From NCBI GenBank assembly GCA_025356595.1, contig JANXSQ010000263.1, positions 1 through 63,877 on the forward strand: a stretch of 63,877 bases of DNA, written 5' to 3'. The notes below the pieces were generated by a model that was not told the origin of the DNA, did not search any database, and worked only from the letters and a program-made list of their open reading frames with translations. Positions 1 through 9,773 of the stretch are shown in pieces. How positions within the stretch are numbered: position 1 is the stretch's first letter; each line of letters opens with the position of its first letter. Made by a program: the position numbers and the translations under genes. This DNA is from Janthinobacterium sp. (GTDB lineage Bacteria > Pseudomonadota > Gammaproteobacteria > Burkholderiales > Burkholderiaceae_D).

Positions 1-243
1 GTCGGCGCCGATCGCCATCGCCGTGCGCAGGGTTTCCTGGCATTGCGTGACGCCGCAGGAGATGGCGATCACTTCGCTGACCTTGCCGGATTCCTTGAGA
101 CGCATCGCTTCTTCCAGCGCGATTTCGTCGAAGGGGTTCATCGACATTTTGACGTTGGCGGTATCGACGCCAGTGCCGTCACTCTTGACGCGCACTTTGA
201 CGTTGTAGTCGACCACGCGTTTGACGGGTACCAAGACTTTCAT
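1..243 (-). CDS. etfB: Electron transfer flavoprotein beta subunit, partial (C-terminus off the window)
   Basis: The first 81 residues of ETF beta are visible. The protein begins [14 protein letters not shown] and contains the family block [16 protein letters not shown], followed by [24 protein letters not shown], split here only by the window edge. With the alpha subunit it forms a cytoplasmic FAD/AMP heterodimer that passes electrons from acyl-CoA and other dehydrogenases to ETF-ubiquinone oxidoreductase. The start is the ATG at 243; a TATAAT-like box lies about 57 bases upstream on the same strand. The etfA gene is normally the next gene and would lie outside the window. The call is safe; only the rest of the gene is missing. 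Confidence 0.95.
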   Translation of the reverse strand, partial: MKVLVPVKRVVDYNVKVRVKSDGTGVDTANVKMSMNPFDEIALEEAMRLKESGKVSEVIAISCGVTQCQETLRTAMAIGAD

Positions 244-299
244 AGCTGTGCCTTTGGGAAATTAAAAAATGACGGACTAAGTAAATAAATGTGGGCTAG

Positions 300-305
300 A
301 TTATA
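300..305 (-). promoter_or_regulatory. Probable -10 box of the etfB promoter
   Basis: On the minus strand the hexamer is TATAAT, placed to start transcription about 45 bases before the etfB ATG. No good -35 hexamer is present at 16-18 bases, so the promoter may be activator-dependent. A 12-bp palindrome GCACGATCGTGC lies just upstream, at about 337-348. Confidence 0.4.
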
Positions 306-365
306 AGAGGAAATACCGCTGCACACAGAATTAAAGCACGATCGTGCGATTTCTTGTTAGAAGAA

Positions 366-387
366 GCCGTCTAATCGCTTAGACGGC
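366..387 (-). terminator. Hairpin downstream of the tusA-like gene
   Basis: A perfect 9-bp stem GCCGTCTAA / TTAGACGGC encloses a TCGC tetraloop. It sits about 90 bases past the stop codon of the minus-strand sulfur carrier gene. On the minus strand it is followed by TTCTTCT, a modest U-tract, so it is a plausible but weak intrinsic terminator. Confidence 0.45.
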
Positions 388-475
388 CACCTCGGTGTAT
401 TGCTTCGGGGATCGCTGCAGAGCAGCAAAAATGCGCCGGAACGGTCCGTTTGCGGAATGCGCCGGCGCCGTGCGG

Positions 476-733
476 CTATTTGCGCTGCATCAAAAAAACG
501 AATTCGCGGCCGGTCTGCACGTGCGACAGCAAGGCATTGCCCGTCTGTTTCGCGAAGGCCTGGAAATCGCGCACGGAACCCGGATCGGTGGCCATGATGC
601 GCAGTACTTCACCGCTTTGCAGCTCTGCCAGGGCCTTCTTTGCCTTCAGAATCGGCAAGGGACAATTCAAGCCCCGCGCGTCGAGTTCTTTTTGGAATTC
701 CATGATCTCGTTATCAAGTAGTGTGTCGCTCAT
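476..733 (-). CDS. TusA-family sulfurtransferase (SirA-like sulfur carrier)
   Basis: An 85-residue protein with the TusA signature ELDARGLNCPLPILKAKKAL, in which the CPxP cysteine is the sulfur-carrying residue. It ends in the typical DPGSVRDFQAFAKQTGNALL region that forms the two-layer alpha/beta fold. Family members relay persulfide sulfur in the cytoplasm, for example to tRNA thiolation or molybdopterin/Fe-S pathways; which relay this one serves cannot be told from the sequence. I chose the ATG at 733, preceded by GGGAAA at ribosome-binding distance. A TTG immediately upstream and an internal ATG (MEFQKELD) are alternatives. It lies downstream of alaS on the same strand, about 160 bases away. 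Confidence 0.88.
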   Translation of the reverse strand: MSDTLLDNEIMEFQKELDARGLNCPLPILKAKKALAELQSGEVLRIMATDPGSVRDFQAFAKQTGNALLSHVQTGREFVFLMQRK

Positions 734-897
734 CAATTTCCCGCTTTACTGTTGTTGCACTGATTTTTGACATACTACTCCAAATACGGGCAATTGACGC
801 GCTGCACCAAAATAGTTCCTCATCTGTTGTGAGGTCACAACGACAATATCGGTAGGAAAACAACAACACGGCCATGGCCGCGTCGCCGTTTTCACTC

Positions 898-3507
898 TCA
901 GGCGCGCTGCGCGACCCAGGCCGCGACGCCGGCCAAAGCCTGCGCCAGATTGGTAGGATCCGTACCGCCGGCCTGCGCCATATCGGGGCGGCCGCCGCCT
1001 TTTCCGCCCACTTGTTGGGCGACGAAGTTGACCAGCTCGCCGGCCTTGACCTTCGCCGTGGCGTCGGCGGTGACGCCGGCGATCAGGCTGACCTTGCCGT
1101 CGGCGATGCTGGCGAGCACGATGGCGGCCGTTTTCAGCTTGTCCTTGAGCTTGTCCATGGTTTCGCGCAGGCCGGCCACGTCGGCGCCGTCCAGCACGGC
1201 GGCCAGCACCTTGATGCCGTTCACGTCGACCGCCTGCGTGACGAGCTCATCGCCCTGCCCCGAGGCCAGCTTCGACTTCAGCGCCGCCAGTTCCTTCTCC
1301 AGCGCCTTGACGTGCTCCTGCACCTGGTTGATGCGGGTGGTCAACTCCTCGGGATTGGTCTTGAGGATGCCGGCCGCCTCCTGCAGGCGGCGGTTGAGCG
1401 ACTGCACCAGCGCCAGCGCGCCCTCGCCCGTCACCGCCTCGACGCGGCGGATGCCGGCCGCCACGCCGCCTTCGCCGATGATCTTGAACAGACCGATGTC
1501 GCCGGTGCGGGTCACGTGGACGCCGCCGCACAGCTCTTTGGACGAGCCGATGTCGAGCACCCGCACCTCGTCGCCGTACTTCTCGCCGAACAGGGCCATC
1601 GCGCCGTGCTTCACGGCGGCGTCGAAGGACATATTGTGCGCCACCGTGGCCTGGTTCTGCAGGATCTCGCGGTTGACGATGGCTTCGACCTTGACGATTT
1701 CCTCGGCCGTCAGCGGCGCGTTGTGCGAGAAGTCGAAACGGGTGCGCTCGGGATCGACCACCGAGCCTTTTTGCGCCACATGGGCGCCCAGCACTTCGCG
1801 CAGCGCCTTGTGCATCAGATGCGTGGCCGAGTGGTTGCGGATGGTGCGCGCGCGGGTCGCCTCGTCGACCAGCGCCTCGACCGCGTCGCCCACCTTCAGC
1901 GCGCCCGACTTCAGCGCGCCGTGGTGGCCGAACACATCGGGCTGGATCTTCAGCGTGTCCTCGACCTCGAACAGGCCGGCGGCGCCGCGGATGAGGCCCT
2001 GGTCGCCCACCTGGCCGCCCGATTCAGCGTAGAACGGCGTGCTGTCGAGCACCACGATGCCGGACTGGCCGGCCTTCAGTTCCTGCACCGACACGCCCTC
2101 GGCGTACAGCGCGACGACCGTGCCGGCGTGGACCAACTGCTCGTAACCGACGAACTTGTTCTTCGCGCCGGCGTAGTCGACGTTCTGCAGCTTGGCGAAG
2201 CCGCCCTTCTTGCGCGCGTTTTCGCGCTGGCGCTCCATGGCGTCCTTGAAGCCGGCCTCGTCGAGGACGACGTCGCGTTCGCGGCAGATATCGGCCGTCA
2301 GATCCAGCGGGAAGCCATAGGTGTCGTAGAGCAGGAAGGCGGTGGCGCCGTCCAGCTTCTTGCCATCCTTGGCCAACTGCGTTTCCAGGATCTTCATGCC
2401 GTTTTCCAGCGTCTCGCCGAAGCGCTCCTCTTCCGTTCTGAGCATCTGCGCGACGCGCTCGCTGGCCTCGGCCAGCTCGGGATAGGCGGCGCCCATCTCG
2501 AGCGACAGATCGTTGACCAGCTTGTAGAAGAAGGGCTTGGTCTGGCCCAGCTTGTGGCCGTGGCGCAGGGCGCGGCGGATGATGCGGCGCAGGACATAGC
2601 CGTGGCTTTCCGGACCCGGAATGATGCCGTCGACGATCATGAACGAGGCGGCGCGGATGTGGTCGGCGATCACGCGCAGCGACTTGCTTTCCAGATCGGT
2701 GGCGCCGGTTTCGCGCGCGGCGGCCTTGATCAAGGCCTGGAACAGGTCGATCTCGTAGTTCGAATGGACATGCTGCAGGACGGCGGCCAGGCGCTCCATG
2801 CCCATGCCGGTGTCGACGCAGGGCTTGGGCAGCTTGTGCATCACGCCCACGTCGTCGCGGTTGAACTGCATGAACACCAGGTTCCAGATTTCGATGAAGC
2901 GGTCGCCGTCCTCGTCGGGCGAGCCGGGCGGGCCGCCCGGAATATCGGCGCCGTGGTCGTAGAAAATCTCGGTGCAGGGACCGCAGGGGCCGGTGTCGGC
3001 CATCTGCCAGAAATTGTCCGAGGCGTAGCGCGAACCCTTGTTGTCGCCGATGCGGATGATGCGCTCGACCGGGACGCCGATTTCCTTGGCCCAGATATCG
3101 TAGGCCTCGTCATCCTCGAAATACACCGTGACGGTCAGCTTGTCGGTCGGCAAGCCATAGACCTTGGTCAGCAATTCCCAGGCGTAATTGATGGCGTCGC
3201 GCTTGAAATAATCGCCGAAGCTGAAGTTGCCCAGCATCTCGAAGAAAGTATGATGGCGCGCGGTGTAGCCGACGTTTTCCAAATCATTGTGCTTACCGCC
3301 GGCGCGCACGCAGCGCTGCACCGAAGTGGCGCGGGTGTAGGGGCGCGAATCGATGCCGGTGAACACATCCTTGAACTGCACCATGCCGCTGTTCGTCAAC
3401 AACAAGGTTGGATCGTTACCCGGAACCAGCGAGCTGGAGCGGACAATTGTATGCCCCTTCGATTCGAAGAATTTAAGGAATTTGTCGCGGATTTCAGATG
3501 ATTTCAT
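898..3507 (-). CDS. alaS: Alanyl-tRNA synthetase
   Basis: An 869-residue class II synthetase, of normal length for bacterial AlaRS, that charges tRNA-Ala in the cytoplasm. The N-terminus [19 protein letters not shown] starts the catalytic core. The editing domain shows the zinc-ligand motifs HSATH (HxxxH) and CGGVH (CxxxH), and the C-Ala domain carries [15 protein letters not shown]. The usual editing motif is CGGTHV, so the Val here is a small deviation that leaves the metal ligands intact. The gene stands alone, with a TATAAT-like box at 3546-3551 upstream, and is followed by the TusA-family gene on the same strand. The call is certain. Confidence 0.98.
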   Translation of the reverse strand: MKSSEIRDKFLKFFESKGHTIVRSSSLVPGNDPTLLLTNSGMVQFKDVFTGIDSRPYTRATSVQRCVRAGGKHNDLENVGYTARHHTFFEMLGNFSFGDYFKRDAINYAWELLTKVYGLPTDKLTVTVYFEDDEAYDIWAKEIGVPVERIIRIGDNKGSRYASDNFWQMADTGPCGPCTEIFYDHGADIPGGPPGSPDEDGDRFIEIWNLVFMQFNRDDVGVMHKLPKPCVDTGMGMERLAAVLQHVHSNYEIDLFQALIKAAARETGATDLESKSLRVIADHIRAASFMIVDGIIPGPESHGYVLRRIIRRALRHGHKLGQTKPFFYKLVNDLSLEMGAAYPELAEASERVAQMLRTEEERFGETLENGMKILETQLAKDGKKLDGATAFLLYDTYGFPLDLTADICRERDVVLDEAGFKDAMERQRENARKKGGFAKLQNVDYAGAKNKFVGYEQLVHAGTVVALYAEGVSVQELKAGQSGIVVLDSTPFYAESGGQVGDQGLIRGAAGLFEVEDTLKIQPDVFGHHGALKSGALKVGDAVEALVDEATRARTIRNHSATHLMHKALREVLGAHVAQKGSVVDPERTRFDFSHNAPLTAEEIVKVEAIVNREILQNQATVAHNMSFDAAVKHGAMALFGEKYGDEVRVLDIGSSKELCGGVHVTRTGDIGLFKIIGEGGVAAGIRRVEAVTGEGALALVQSLNRRLQEAAGILKTNPEELTTRINQVQEHVKALEKELAALKSKLASGQGDELVTQAVDVNGIKVLAAVLDGADVAGLRETMDKLKDKLKTAAIVLASIADGKVSLIAGVTADATAKVKAGELVNFVAQQVGGKGGGRPDMAQAGGTDPTNLAQALAGVAAWVAQRA

Positions 3508-3836
3508 GTTTTTTTGGCAGAAGTGGCGGCAGCTTGAAAGAAAATATTATACGTGATAACCCCGTCCTAAATCACAAGCGCCCGCGCCCGGGCCGTCGAC
3601 CAACAAGTGGCTACGCGCCACCATCCTACTCTGCCGTGGCTATTCGGTTTACGCCAGGCAGGCGGCCATCGCACCTACGCAGGCTCATCGCATCAATAAC
3701 AAACAGGCAATTTTTACAAGATAAAAATAGTATAATGACATGCAATAAAACCAATGTATGTTTTTAATATTCCTTCATTGCCGCCGCCGAGCCGCCACTG
3801 CGGATTTACCAAACCGTTTCTTTCCATAAGTTAACA
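3508..3836. promoter_or_regulatory. Divergent intergenic region between alaS and the pectate-lyase-like gene
   Basis: 329 bases without a gene. For alaS (minus strand) a TATAAT box lies at 3546-3551 with no strong -35. For the plus-strand gene a TATAAT lies at 3731-3736, about 100 bases before its ATG, again without a clear -35. The half nearest the plus-strand gene is much richer in A and T than the surrounding genes. I see no RNA gene or repeat. Confidence 0.45.
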
Positions 3837-6269
3837 ATGAAAATCTTACCGTTTATCTCTTTATCGCTCGCCTCCACCCTGCTCGCTGGCCCCTCCGGCG
3901 CGCTTGCCGCCGATTCGCTGGACGGCGCGCCGCGATACACATTCAGTGTCGCAAATGAAGAGGCGATCGGTCCGTTCCCAAGTTGGGGCAACGTAAAAAC
4001 AAAATATGGGGCGAAAGGCGACGGCGTGACCGACGACACGGAGAAGTTGCAAGCCGCCTTGGACGACATGAACAAACGCTCTATAGAAAACCCCAACCAG
4101 TGGAACCTCGAGACGCCGAACTCCCCGGCAGTGCTGTATTTTCCTCCAGGAATCTACCGCATCACCAAGACACTGATCTTGAAGAACCAGTTCGGCGCCA
4201 ACCTGATCGGCGAGGATCCAGGCACCACCAAGATCGTCTGGGATGGCGTCGAGGGCGGCGCGATGCTGATTGCCGACGGCTCCTTTGGTGGCAAATTCGC
4301 CCGGCTCACGTGGGACGGCGCGAAAAAAGCCGGCATCGGCGTGGCCCACTGGTGGAATAGGAAGACGCCACAGTACGGCGCCAACGCGGAGCATGTCGAC
4401 GAGGTCTTCGTTGATATGGGCGTGGGCATCGTTGCAGGCTGCTGCGGGACCAGCAGTAACAACACGACCCATCCCGGCGAAGCAGACGGAGTCTGGCAGC
4501 GCTCCGACTACGGCGATATGGATTCAGAGGGCTCAATCAAGCGGACCAAGTTCATCAACAACACGGTGGCAGGTGTCAGCGCCGAAAACCCCAACTCTCT
4601 AGACTGGTGGGTGATGGATTCCGAGTTCCGCGACTCTTACCGCGGCGTCACCAACGCGCTGGGCGCGGGCAACGTTCATGTTTACCGGAATGTGTTCGTC
4701 CGTTCGACATTGGCCGACATCAATGTCGGGAGTGTGCAATGGCACTCAATGCACCACAATGTCTCGATTGGATCACGGCGCTTCCTTCAGGCTGAGGTCG
4801 GAGGCAACAACGGCCGGCCTTTAATTCTGAAAAATAATCGCATCATCAATCCTACCGATCAGTATCCGATTTTCATGGGGAATTTAGGCCCACTAATCAT
4901 GATCGACAACCAGATACTGAGTCCCGCGAACGCGAACGGCCAGGTGATTCATCAAAACAATAACGCGGCCACCAGCCCCAACGTCATGCCAGGTGTCGGC
5001 CTGATCCTGATCGGCAACCAGTTCACGCTGGACAACAAGCCCAAGCCCCCGTATGTCAGCAGCACCAACAGCAATTTCAGTAAACCGAATGTCCTGAACC
5101 AGCTTATCGATTACGAAAACAGCGTGGTACGACGCATCGACATCTCGACTGAAGTGCCGAAGCTGCCAGACACCCCGAAGAAAATCGCGCGCGCGGTGTT
5201 CGAAGTGCCGGTGACGATCGATCCCAAAACACTGGCCAACGTGACCACGTCGAAAATGATCCAGGAAGTCATCAACAGCGCTCTCGATAGCACCGATGAG
5301 AACCCCATCGTGCACTTCCCGCGCGCCACCTTCACACTCGATGCGACGTTGAATATTCCCGCCAACCGCCGCATCCAGCTGGCAGGCGACGGCATCGCAA
5401 CGATGCTCAAACCCGGCAACAACTTTGGCACCAAGCCCATGCTCTATTTAGCCGGCCCGAGCCGCGCCACGGTGCGCGAGATGCGCCTGTTTTCAAATAA
5501 TTTCGATGTCAATGCGGTAGTGCTCGACAAGGCGGACCAACCAGGCGGACGGATTCTGTTCGACGGCAGCACGAACGGCCCCGTGAACCTGACCAATCTC
5601 GCCTCGACCAAGGTTGAGTTCCAGCACACAACTGGGATGAAACGGCTCGCCACTAGTGCCGCAAGCGACGTGATGGCGGTGGGTTCGGGCGTGATCGGTC
5701 CGGTTACAGTGAACGCCAACAGCGATGTCCTGCTGCTCGACACATGGTACGAGACTGGCCGCACTAATCCTAAGGAGGACACCTTAGTCACTGGCGACTC
5801 CGGCAACTTCACCTACCTTGGTGGGCACGTCGCGCCGCCCAAGCTCGATTTGAAAGGACAACCTGCCGGCGCATCCATGCTGATCAAGAACTTCGCCGGC
5901 CAATTCACGGTGATGGGCATGTCCTTTAATTTATCGGATCCGAAATTCGGCATTTCCGTCATCGATGAGCTGCCTACAACCCGGGCGCTGGTCATGGGCG
6001 TGTCGGCCAACCAGGATGGCTTTTACGTGCGCAACAACAACGCCGGCGCAGGCAAGGTCGGTTTTAGCATGATGAGATCCACGTACAACGCTCTGCAGGC
6101 CGACTATGGCAACATAGACCTTGCCGCAGTAAAGGCCGGCATGGCCCAGATGCGCAGACAAAAATGGGATCAAGAGCCGGTGACGATACCCGAAGGTGTC
6201 ACGGATGTGCTGTTTTACCGCGTGCGCACGTTCGAAACCCAGAACGGCTACACCGTTACAGGCCAGTAA
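3837..6269 (+). CDS. Secreted pectate-lyase-superfamily (right-handed beta-helix) protein
   Basis: An 810-residue protein with a clear signal peptide (MKILPFISLSLASTLLAGPS, cleavage near ALAA-DS). The first mature domain has the Pectate_lyase_3 / GH55-type opening NVKTKYGAKGDGVTDDTEKL, followed by a long region of Asn-rich beta-helix rungs. A second helix module seems to begin near residue 450 (the IDPKTLANVTTSKMIQEVIN region), so the protein probably has two stacked helices like GH55 glucanases. The substrate cannot be read from the sequence; plant or fungal polysaccharide or an exopolysaccharide are reasonable. Codon choice is looser and lower in GC than the neighbours, and the gene stands alone, both of which fit horizontal acquisition. 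Confidence 0.75.
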   Translation: MKILPFISLSLASTLLAGPSGALAADSLDGAPRYTFSVANEEAIGPFPSWGNVKTKYGAKGDGVTDDTEKLQAALDDMNKRSIENPNQWNLETPNSPAVLYFPPGIYRITKTLILKNQFGANLIGEDPGTTKIVWDGVEGGAMLIADGSFGGKFARLTWDGAKKAGIGVAHWWNRKTPQYGANAEHVDEVFVDMGVGIVAGCCGTSSNNTTHPGEADGVWQRSDYGDMDSEGSIKRTKFINNTVAGVSAENPNSLDWWVMDSEFRDSYRGVTNALGAGNVHVYRNVFVRSTLADINVGSVQWHSMHHNVSIGSRRFLQAEVGGNNGRPLILKNNRIINPTDQYPIFMGNLGPLIMIDNQILSPANANGQVIHQNNNAATSPNVMPGVGLILIGNQFTLDNKPKPPYVSSTNSNFSKPNVLNQLIDYENSVVRRIDISTEVPKLPDTPKKIARAVFEVPVTIDPKTLANVTTSKMIQEVINSALDSTDENPIVHFPRATFTLDATLNIPANRRIQLAGDGIATMLKPGNNFGTKPMLYLAGPSRATVREMRLFSNNFDVNAVVLDKADQPGGRILFDGSTNGPVNLTNLASTKVEFQHTTGMKRLATSAASDVMAVGSGVIGPVTVNANSDVLLLDTWYETGRTNPKEDTLVTGDSGNFTYLGGHVAPPKLDLKGQPAGASMLIKNFAGQFTVMGMSFNLSDPKFGISVIDELPTTRALVMGVSANQDGFYVRNNNAGAGKVGFSMMRSTYNALQADYGNIDLAAVKAGMAQMRRQKWDQEPVTIPEGVTDVLFYRVRTFETQNGYTVTGQ

Positions 6270-6318
6270 CACGGCCGGAGCCGGGCGGCCCGCAACTGCC
6301 CGGCACCACCCATCGGGG

Positions 6319-7071
6319 TCAGGCGAAGGACGGGCCGATCAGGTCGATGCGGTCGGTGCATATGCCGTCCACGCCCCAGGCGAGGATTTCGCTGGCGCGC
6401 GCCGTTTCGTTGACGGTGTAGCAGAACAGGCCGAGGCCGGCCCGTTTGATTTCTTGCGCCAGCGCCGCTGTCAGGTGCTGGTGCTTGGTGTGTACGGCGA
6501 CGACGCCCAGCGCGGCGGCCTGGGCCTGCCAGTCGGCGGGGATGCGTTCGGTGAGCCAGGCGCGCGGCAGATCGGGCGCTTCGCTTCGCGCCGCGATCAA
6601 GGCGGCGACGCTGAAGGAGGATAGCAAGGGTAGCCGCGCCGGGTCGCCGGCGCCGAGTTCGGCGGAAAAATGGCCGCGCGTGACGGCCGCCACGATGCGC
6701 CCCGTCTCCGCGTCGGCGCCTTCGGCCGGCTTGATTTCGATGTTCATCCAGATGTGTTGCGCCTTGCAGTAGGCGAGGAAGCGGCTAAATTCCGGCACCG
6801 TTTCATCGCCGAACAGGGGGCTGAACCAACTGCCCGCGTCCAGCGCCGCCAGTTCGCCGGATGTGTAGTCGCCGACTTTGCCGGCGGCGGCCACGGTGCG
6901 TCCCAGTATTTCATCGTGGACGACGACGCCGACGCCGTCGCGCGCCAGCATGACGTCGAATTCGACGGCGTGGAAGCCGTAGGCCAGGCCGCAGCGCAGC
7001 GCGGCGAAGGTGTTTTCCGGCGCCAGCGTGCCGCCGCCCCGGTGCGCGACGATTTTAGGATAGGGCCACAT
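6319..7071 (-). CDS. ugpQ: Glycerophosphodiester phosphodiesterase
   Basis: A 250-residue GDPD-family TIM barrel without a signal peptide, so probably the cytoplasmic UgpQ type. The catalytic signatures are present: VAHRGGGTLAPENTFAAL at the N-terminus and HAVEFDVMLARDGVGVVVHD shortly after, which carry the general-acid/base histidines and metal-binding Glu/Asp. It hydrolyses deacylated phospholipids to glycerol-3-phosphate and an alcohol. It ends in the expected GVDGICTDRIDLI. No ugp transporter genes lie next to it; it is divergent from the histidine kinase gene downstream. The symbol is by family resemblance. Confidence 0.88.
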   Translation of the reverse strand: MWPYPKIVAHRGGGTLAPENTFAALRCGLAYGFHAVEFDVMLARDGVGVVVHDEILGRTVAAAGKVGDYTSGELAALDAGSWFSPLFGDETVPEFSRFLAYCKAQHIWMNIEIKPAEGADAETGRIVAAVTRGHFSAELGAGDPARLPLLSSFSVAALIAARSEAPDLPRAWLTERIPADWQAQAAALGVVAVHTKHQHLTAALAQEIKRAGLGLFCYTVNETARASEILAWGVDGICTDRIDLIGPSFA

Positions 7072-7341
7072 GCACGCTCCTCGGGTGATTCCATCGACAA
7101 GGGATGCCGATGTGTTTTAGACTCTGTTTCCAACCTTATCACCGTTCAAGGACGAGATGGCGGATCCGACTGAAAAAATCCCCGGCCGCGTCCACGGCGC
7201 CGCGCGTGCGGGGCGCGCCGTAGTGCCCGCCCGGCCGCTTTGGTGCCGCCAGCCGGCGCTTTCGTCGCACGCGCCTTGCCGGCGCCGCCCGCGCCGTCCG
7301 ACAATGCCCGCTCCGTCCACTTCCGCCGAAAGCCGCCGCGC

Positions 7342-8439
7342 ATGAACCTGTCCAGCATCGCCCTCAAGAAGGCCGGTTTTCCCTGGCGCCGCCTGGCCAT
7401 GGATTACCGCTATGCGGTCCTCTTCAATGTTTTCTGCGCGCTGTTCATCACCTATGCGTTCAGCGCGGGAAAATTCCTGCCCGAAAACCTGGTCGCCTCG
7501 ATGTGCATCGGCAGCCTCGCCTTCCTCCTCATCGACGGCCCCCGGCTGGCCTTATGGGGAGAGCAACGCCGCCCGGGCTGGAAGGCGTTGGCGCTGCTGG
7601 GGATGCTCGCCGTGCCCGTCGCGCAATGGCTGGGCATGGCGCTGTTCGGCTGGATCATGGGCGTCGCGGTGGCGCCTTTGAGCGCCTTCGCCTCCTTCAG
7701 TCCGCGCGACACCAGCAATACCCTGTTCACCCTGATCGCCTCGGCCGCCGGCCTGCTGTTCTTCGCCAACAAGGAGAAGATCGCCCGCCTGGAGGCGCTG
7801 GCGGCGGCCGAGACGGCGCGCGCGGAAACCGTCGCCCGCCAGGCGCTGCAGGCGCAACTGCAATTGCTGCAGGCGCAGATCGAACCGCACATGTTGTTCA
7901 ACACCCTGGCCAATCTGCAGGGTTTGATCGGCTTCGATCCGCCGCGCGCCCAGTTGCTGCTGGACCAGTTGATCCTCTATCTGCGCGCCACGCTGACGTC
8001 CTCGCGCGCGCAGACGACCACGCTGGTGCAGGAGTTCGCGCTGATGGAGGCCTATCTGGGCCTGATGTCGGTGCGCATGGGCGCGCGCCTGACGTACGCG
8101 CTGCATCTGCCGGAGGAGTTGCGCGCGCTGGCCGTGCCGCCGATGCTGCTGCAGCCGCTGGTGGAGAACGCCATCCAGCACGGCCTGGAGCCGAACATCG
8201 CCGGCGGCCACATCGCCGTCGATGCCGCGCGCGACGGCGCCCGCTTGCGCCTGAGCGTCAGCGACAACGGCCTCGGCCTGCATCAGGCGCGGCACAGCCG
8301 GCCCGGCGGCCACGTCGGCCTGGCCAACATCCGCGATCGCCTGCACGCCCTGCACGGCGCCCAGGCGGACTTTTCCCTCAGCGACGGCGCCGCCGGCGGC
8401 AGCGTCGCCCGACTCACCCTGCCCCTGCCCACGCCATGA
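7342..8439 (+). CDS. LytS/YpdA-type sensor histidine kinase
   Basis: A 365-residue membrane kinase. Four hydrophobic segments in residues 20-140 form the membrane part. A short coiled coil (EKIARLEALAAAETARAE region) leads to the His_kinase motif LQAQIEPHMLFNTLANLQ with the phospho-acceptor His near residue 183. The ATPase region has PLVENAIQHGLE (N box) and VSDNGLG (G1). I chose the ATG at 7342 because it starts a sensible cytoplasmic N-terminus. No dedicated ligand domain is visible. The stop codon overlaps the start of the response regulator gene (ATGA), so the two are translationally coupled and form a two-component pair. Confidence 0.9.
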   Translation: MNLSSIALKKAGFPWRRLAMDYRYAVLFNVFCALFITYAFSAGKFLPENLVASMCIGSLAFLLIDGPRLALWGEQRRPGWKALALLGMLAVPVAQWLGMALFGWIMGVAVAPLSAFASFSPRDTSNTLFTLIASAAGLLFFANKEKIARLEALAAAETARAETVARQALQAQLQLLQAQIEPHMLFNTLANLQGLIGFDPPRAQLLLDQLILYLRATLTSSRAQTTTLVQEFALMEAYLGLMSVRMGARLTYALHLPEELRALAVPPMLLQPLVENAIQHGLEPNIAGGHIAVDAARDGARLRLSVSDNGLGLHQARHSRPGGHVGLANIRDRLHALHGAQADFSLSDGAAGGSVARLTLPLPTP

Positions 8440-9227
8440 CCAACACCTACCGCGCCCTGATCGCCGAAGACGAACCCATTCTTGCCGCCGCGCTCAGCCA
8501 CACGCTGGGCCGGCTGTGGCCGCAGTTGCACATCGTCGCCACCTGCGCCAACGGCGTCGAGGCGCTGCGCGACGCTCTGGCGCTGCTGCCCGAGATCCTC
8601 TTTCTCGACATCAAAATGCCCGGCAAGAGCGGCCTGGAGGCGGCCGAGGATCTGGCCGAGGCCTGGCCCGCCGGACGGCCCTTCCCGCAGATCGTCTTCG
8701 TCACCGCCTACGATGAATTCGCGCTGGCCGCCTTCGAGCACGCGGCCGCCGACTACGTGCTCAAGCCGGTCAACGAGGCGCGCCTGGGCAAGACGGTGGA
8801 GCGGCTGCGCCTGCGCCTGGAGGCGCCGGCCGCGGACGGCGCGCAGGCGCTGGGCCGCCTGCTCGGCCAGTTGCAGGCGCTGGCGCCGGCGCCGGCGCAG
8901 CCGCGCCTGAGCGTGATCCGCGCCGCCGTCGGCAACGTGGTGCGCATGATCGCGCTGGCCGACGTGGTGTATTTCGAGGCGCTCGACAAGTATGTGAATG
9001 TCGTCACGCAGGACGGCGAGGCGCTGATACGCACCAGCCTGAAGGAATTGCTGCCGCAGCTGGACGCGGCGCAGTTCTGGCAAGTCCATCGCGGCACCAT
9101 CGTCAACAGCGCCTGCATCGCCAGCGCCGAGCGCGACGAGACCGGCAAGTTGTCGCTGAACCTGCGCGGGCGCAGCGGCCAGTTGCGCGTCAGTCCGCTG
9201 TACGCGCCGCTGTTCCGCCAGATGTGA
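8436..9227 (+). CDS. LytTR-family response regulator
   Basis: A 263-residue regulator. The receiver domain (residues 1-125) has the acidic pocket AEDEP, the phospho-acceptor Asp in LFLDIKMPGKSG (about residue 58), the Thr of FVTAYDEFA and the Lys of YVLKPV. An Ala/Leu-rich linker leads to a LytTR DNA-binding domain (about 165-263) with NVVRMIALADVVYFEALDKY and QVHRGTIVN. It overlaps the kinase stop by four bases and is its evident partner. Regulators of this LytR/AlgR type often bind pairs of direct repeats upstream of secreted-protein or cell-envelope genes; the target here is unknown. Confidence 0.93.
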   Translation: MTNTYRALIAEDEPILAAALSHTLGRLWPQLHIVATCANGVEALRDALALLPEILFLDIKMPGKSGLEAAEDLAEAWPAGRPFPQIVFVTAYDEFALAAFEHAAADYVLKPVNEARLGKTVERLRLRLEAPAADGAQALGRLLGQLQALAPAPAQPRLSVIRAAVGNVVRMIALADVVYFEALDKYVNVVTQDGEALIRTSLKELLPQLDAAQFWQVHRGTIVNSACIASAERDETGKLSLNLRGRSGQLRVSPLYAPLFRQM

Positions 9228-9290
9228 ACTTGCGGCGGCGCCGGGCCGCCGAAAAATCCAGGGGCCGGGAGCCCTCGGTTTGGCGCACCG

Positions 9291-9617
9291 TCATTGCATG
9301 TGCCGGTTCAGCGCCGCCAGCTCGCTGTGCAACCACAGCACGGCGTCCTTCATTTGCAGGGTCAGCCTGGCGCCGCTGGCGCAGACCAGTTTGGCGCGCC
9401 CGCCCAGCGCTTCCAGCTCGCCGATCGCCTGACGCAGGAGCAATTCGTCGCAGGAGCGCATGGCTTGCCGCACCAGGCCGCTCTGGTGGTCCAGGCGCGC
9501 GATGCAATCCCTCAGTTCGCGCGGCAGATCGCGTTCCACCGAGCTGGCCTGCGCGGCCAGTCCGATCGCTTGTTCTATGGTCTCGAAACGCTGTTGCATT
9601 TCTTTTTCCTGCAGCAT
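9291..9617 (-). CDS. Small conserved-looking protein of unknown function
   Basis: A 108-residue, mostly helical cytoplasmic protein beginning MLQEKEMQQRFETIEQAIGL and ending WLHSELAALNRHMQ. I do not recognise a family. The start is the ATG at 9617, preceded by GGGAGGG at good spacing; an in-frame ATG at 9599 is the alternative. The predicted all-alpha hairpin with two heptad-like stretches would fit a small adaptor or regulator. It is convergent with the response regulator gene and shows no operon partner. Confidence 0.6.
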   Translation of the reverse strand: MLQEKEMQQRFETIEQAIGLAAQASSVERDLPRELRDCIARLDHQSGLVRQAMRSCDELLLRQAIGELEALGGRAKLVCASGARLTLQMKDAVLWLHSELAALNRHMQ

Positions 9618-9773
9618 GATGACCCTCCCTAAATTATCCCGCGCCAGAGTGCGCCGGTCATGCTTAGAGAGGGTCGCGCGGGCCGAGTTGCACTGTAGCC
9701 GAGTCCGCCTGCGCGATTTGTTGTGACATCGCAAACATGGGCGAGAAGCGGACTCGGGAATGCCGGACGGCCC

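Noticed and set aside
874..3501. A long open frame opposite alaS, and similar long frames opposite other genes (for example 55030-59082, 16916-18628)
   Set aside because: Their products are His/Arg/Gln/Val-rich and match no family. They are antisense frames kept open by high-GC codon use of the real genes.
7153..7341. An N-terminal extension of the LytS-type kinase from 7240
   Set aside because: The extra residues are Pro/Arg/Ala-rich and lack any membrane or domain feature; the ATG at 7342 begins the natural protein.
9234..9260. Terminator after the LytTR regulator gene
   Set aside because: GGCGGC/GCCGCC can pair, but As rather than Ts follow on the plus strand and nothing suitable follows on the other.
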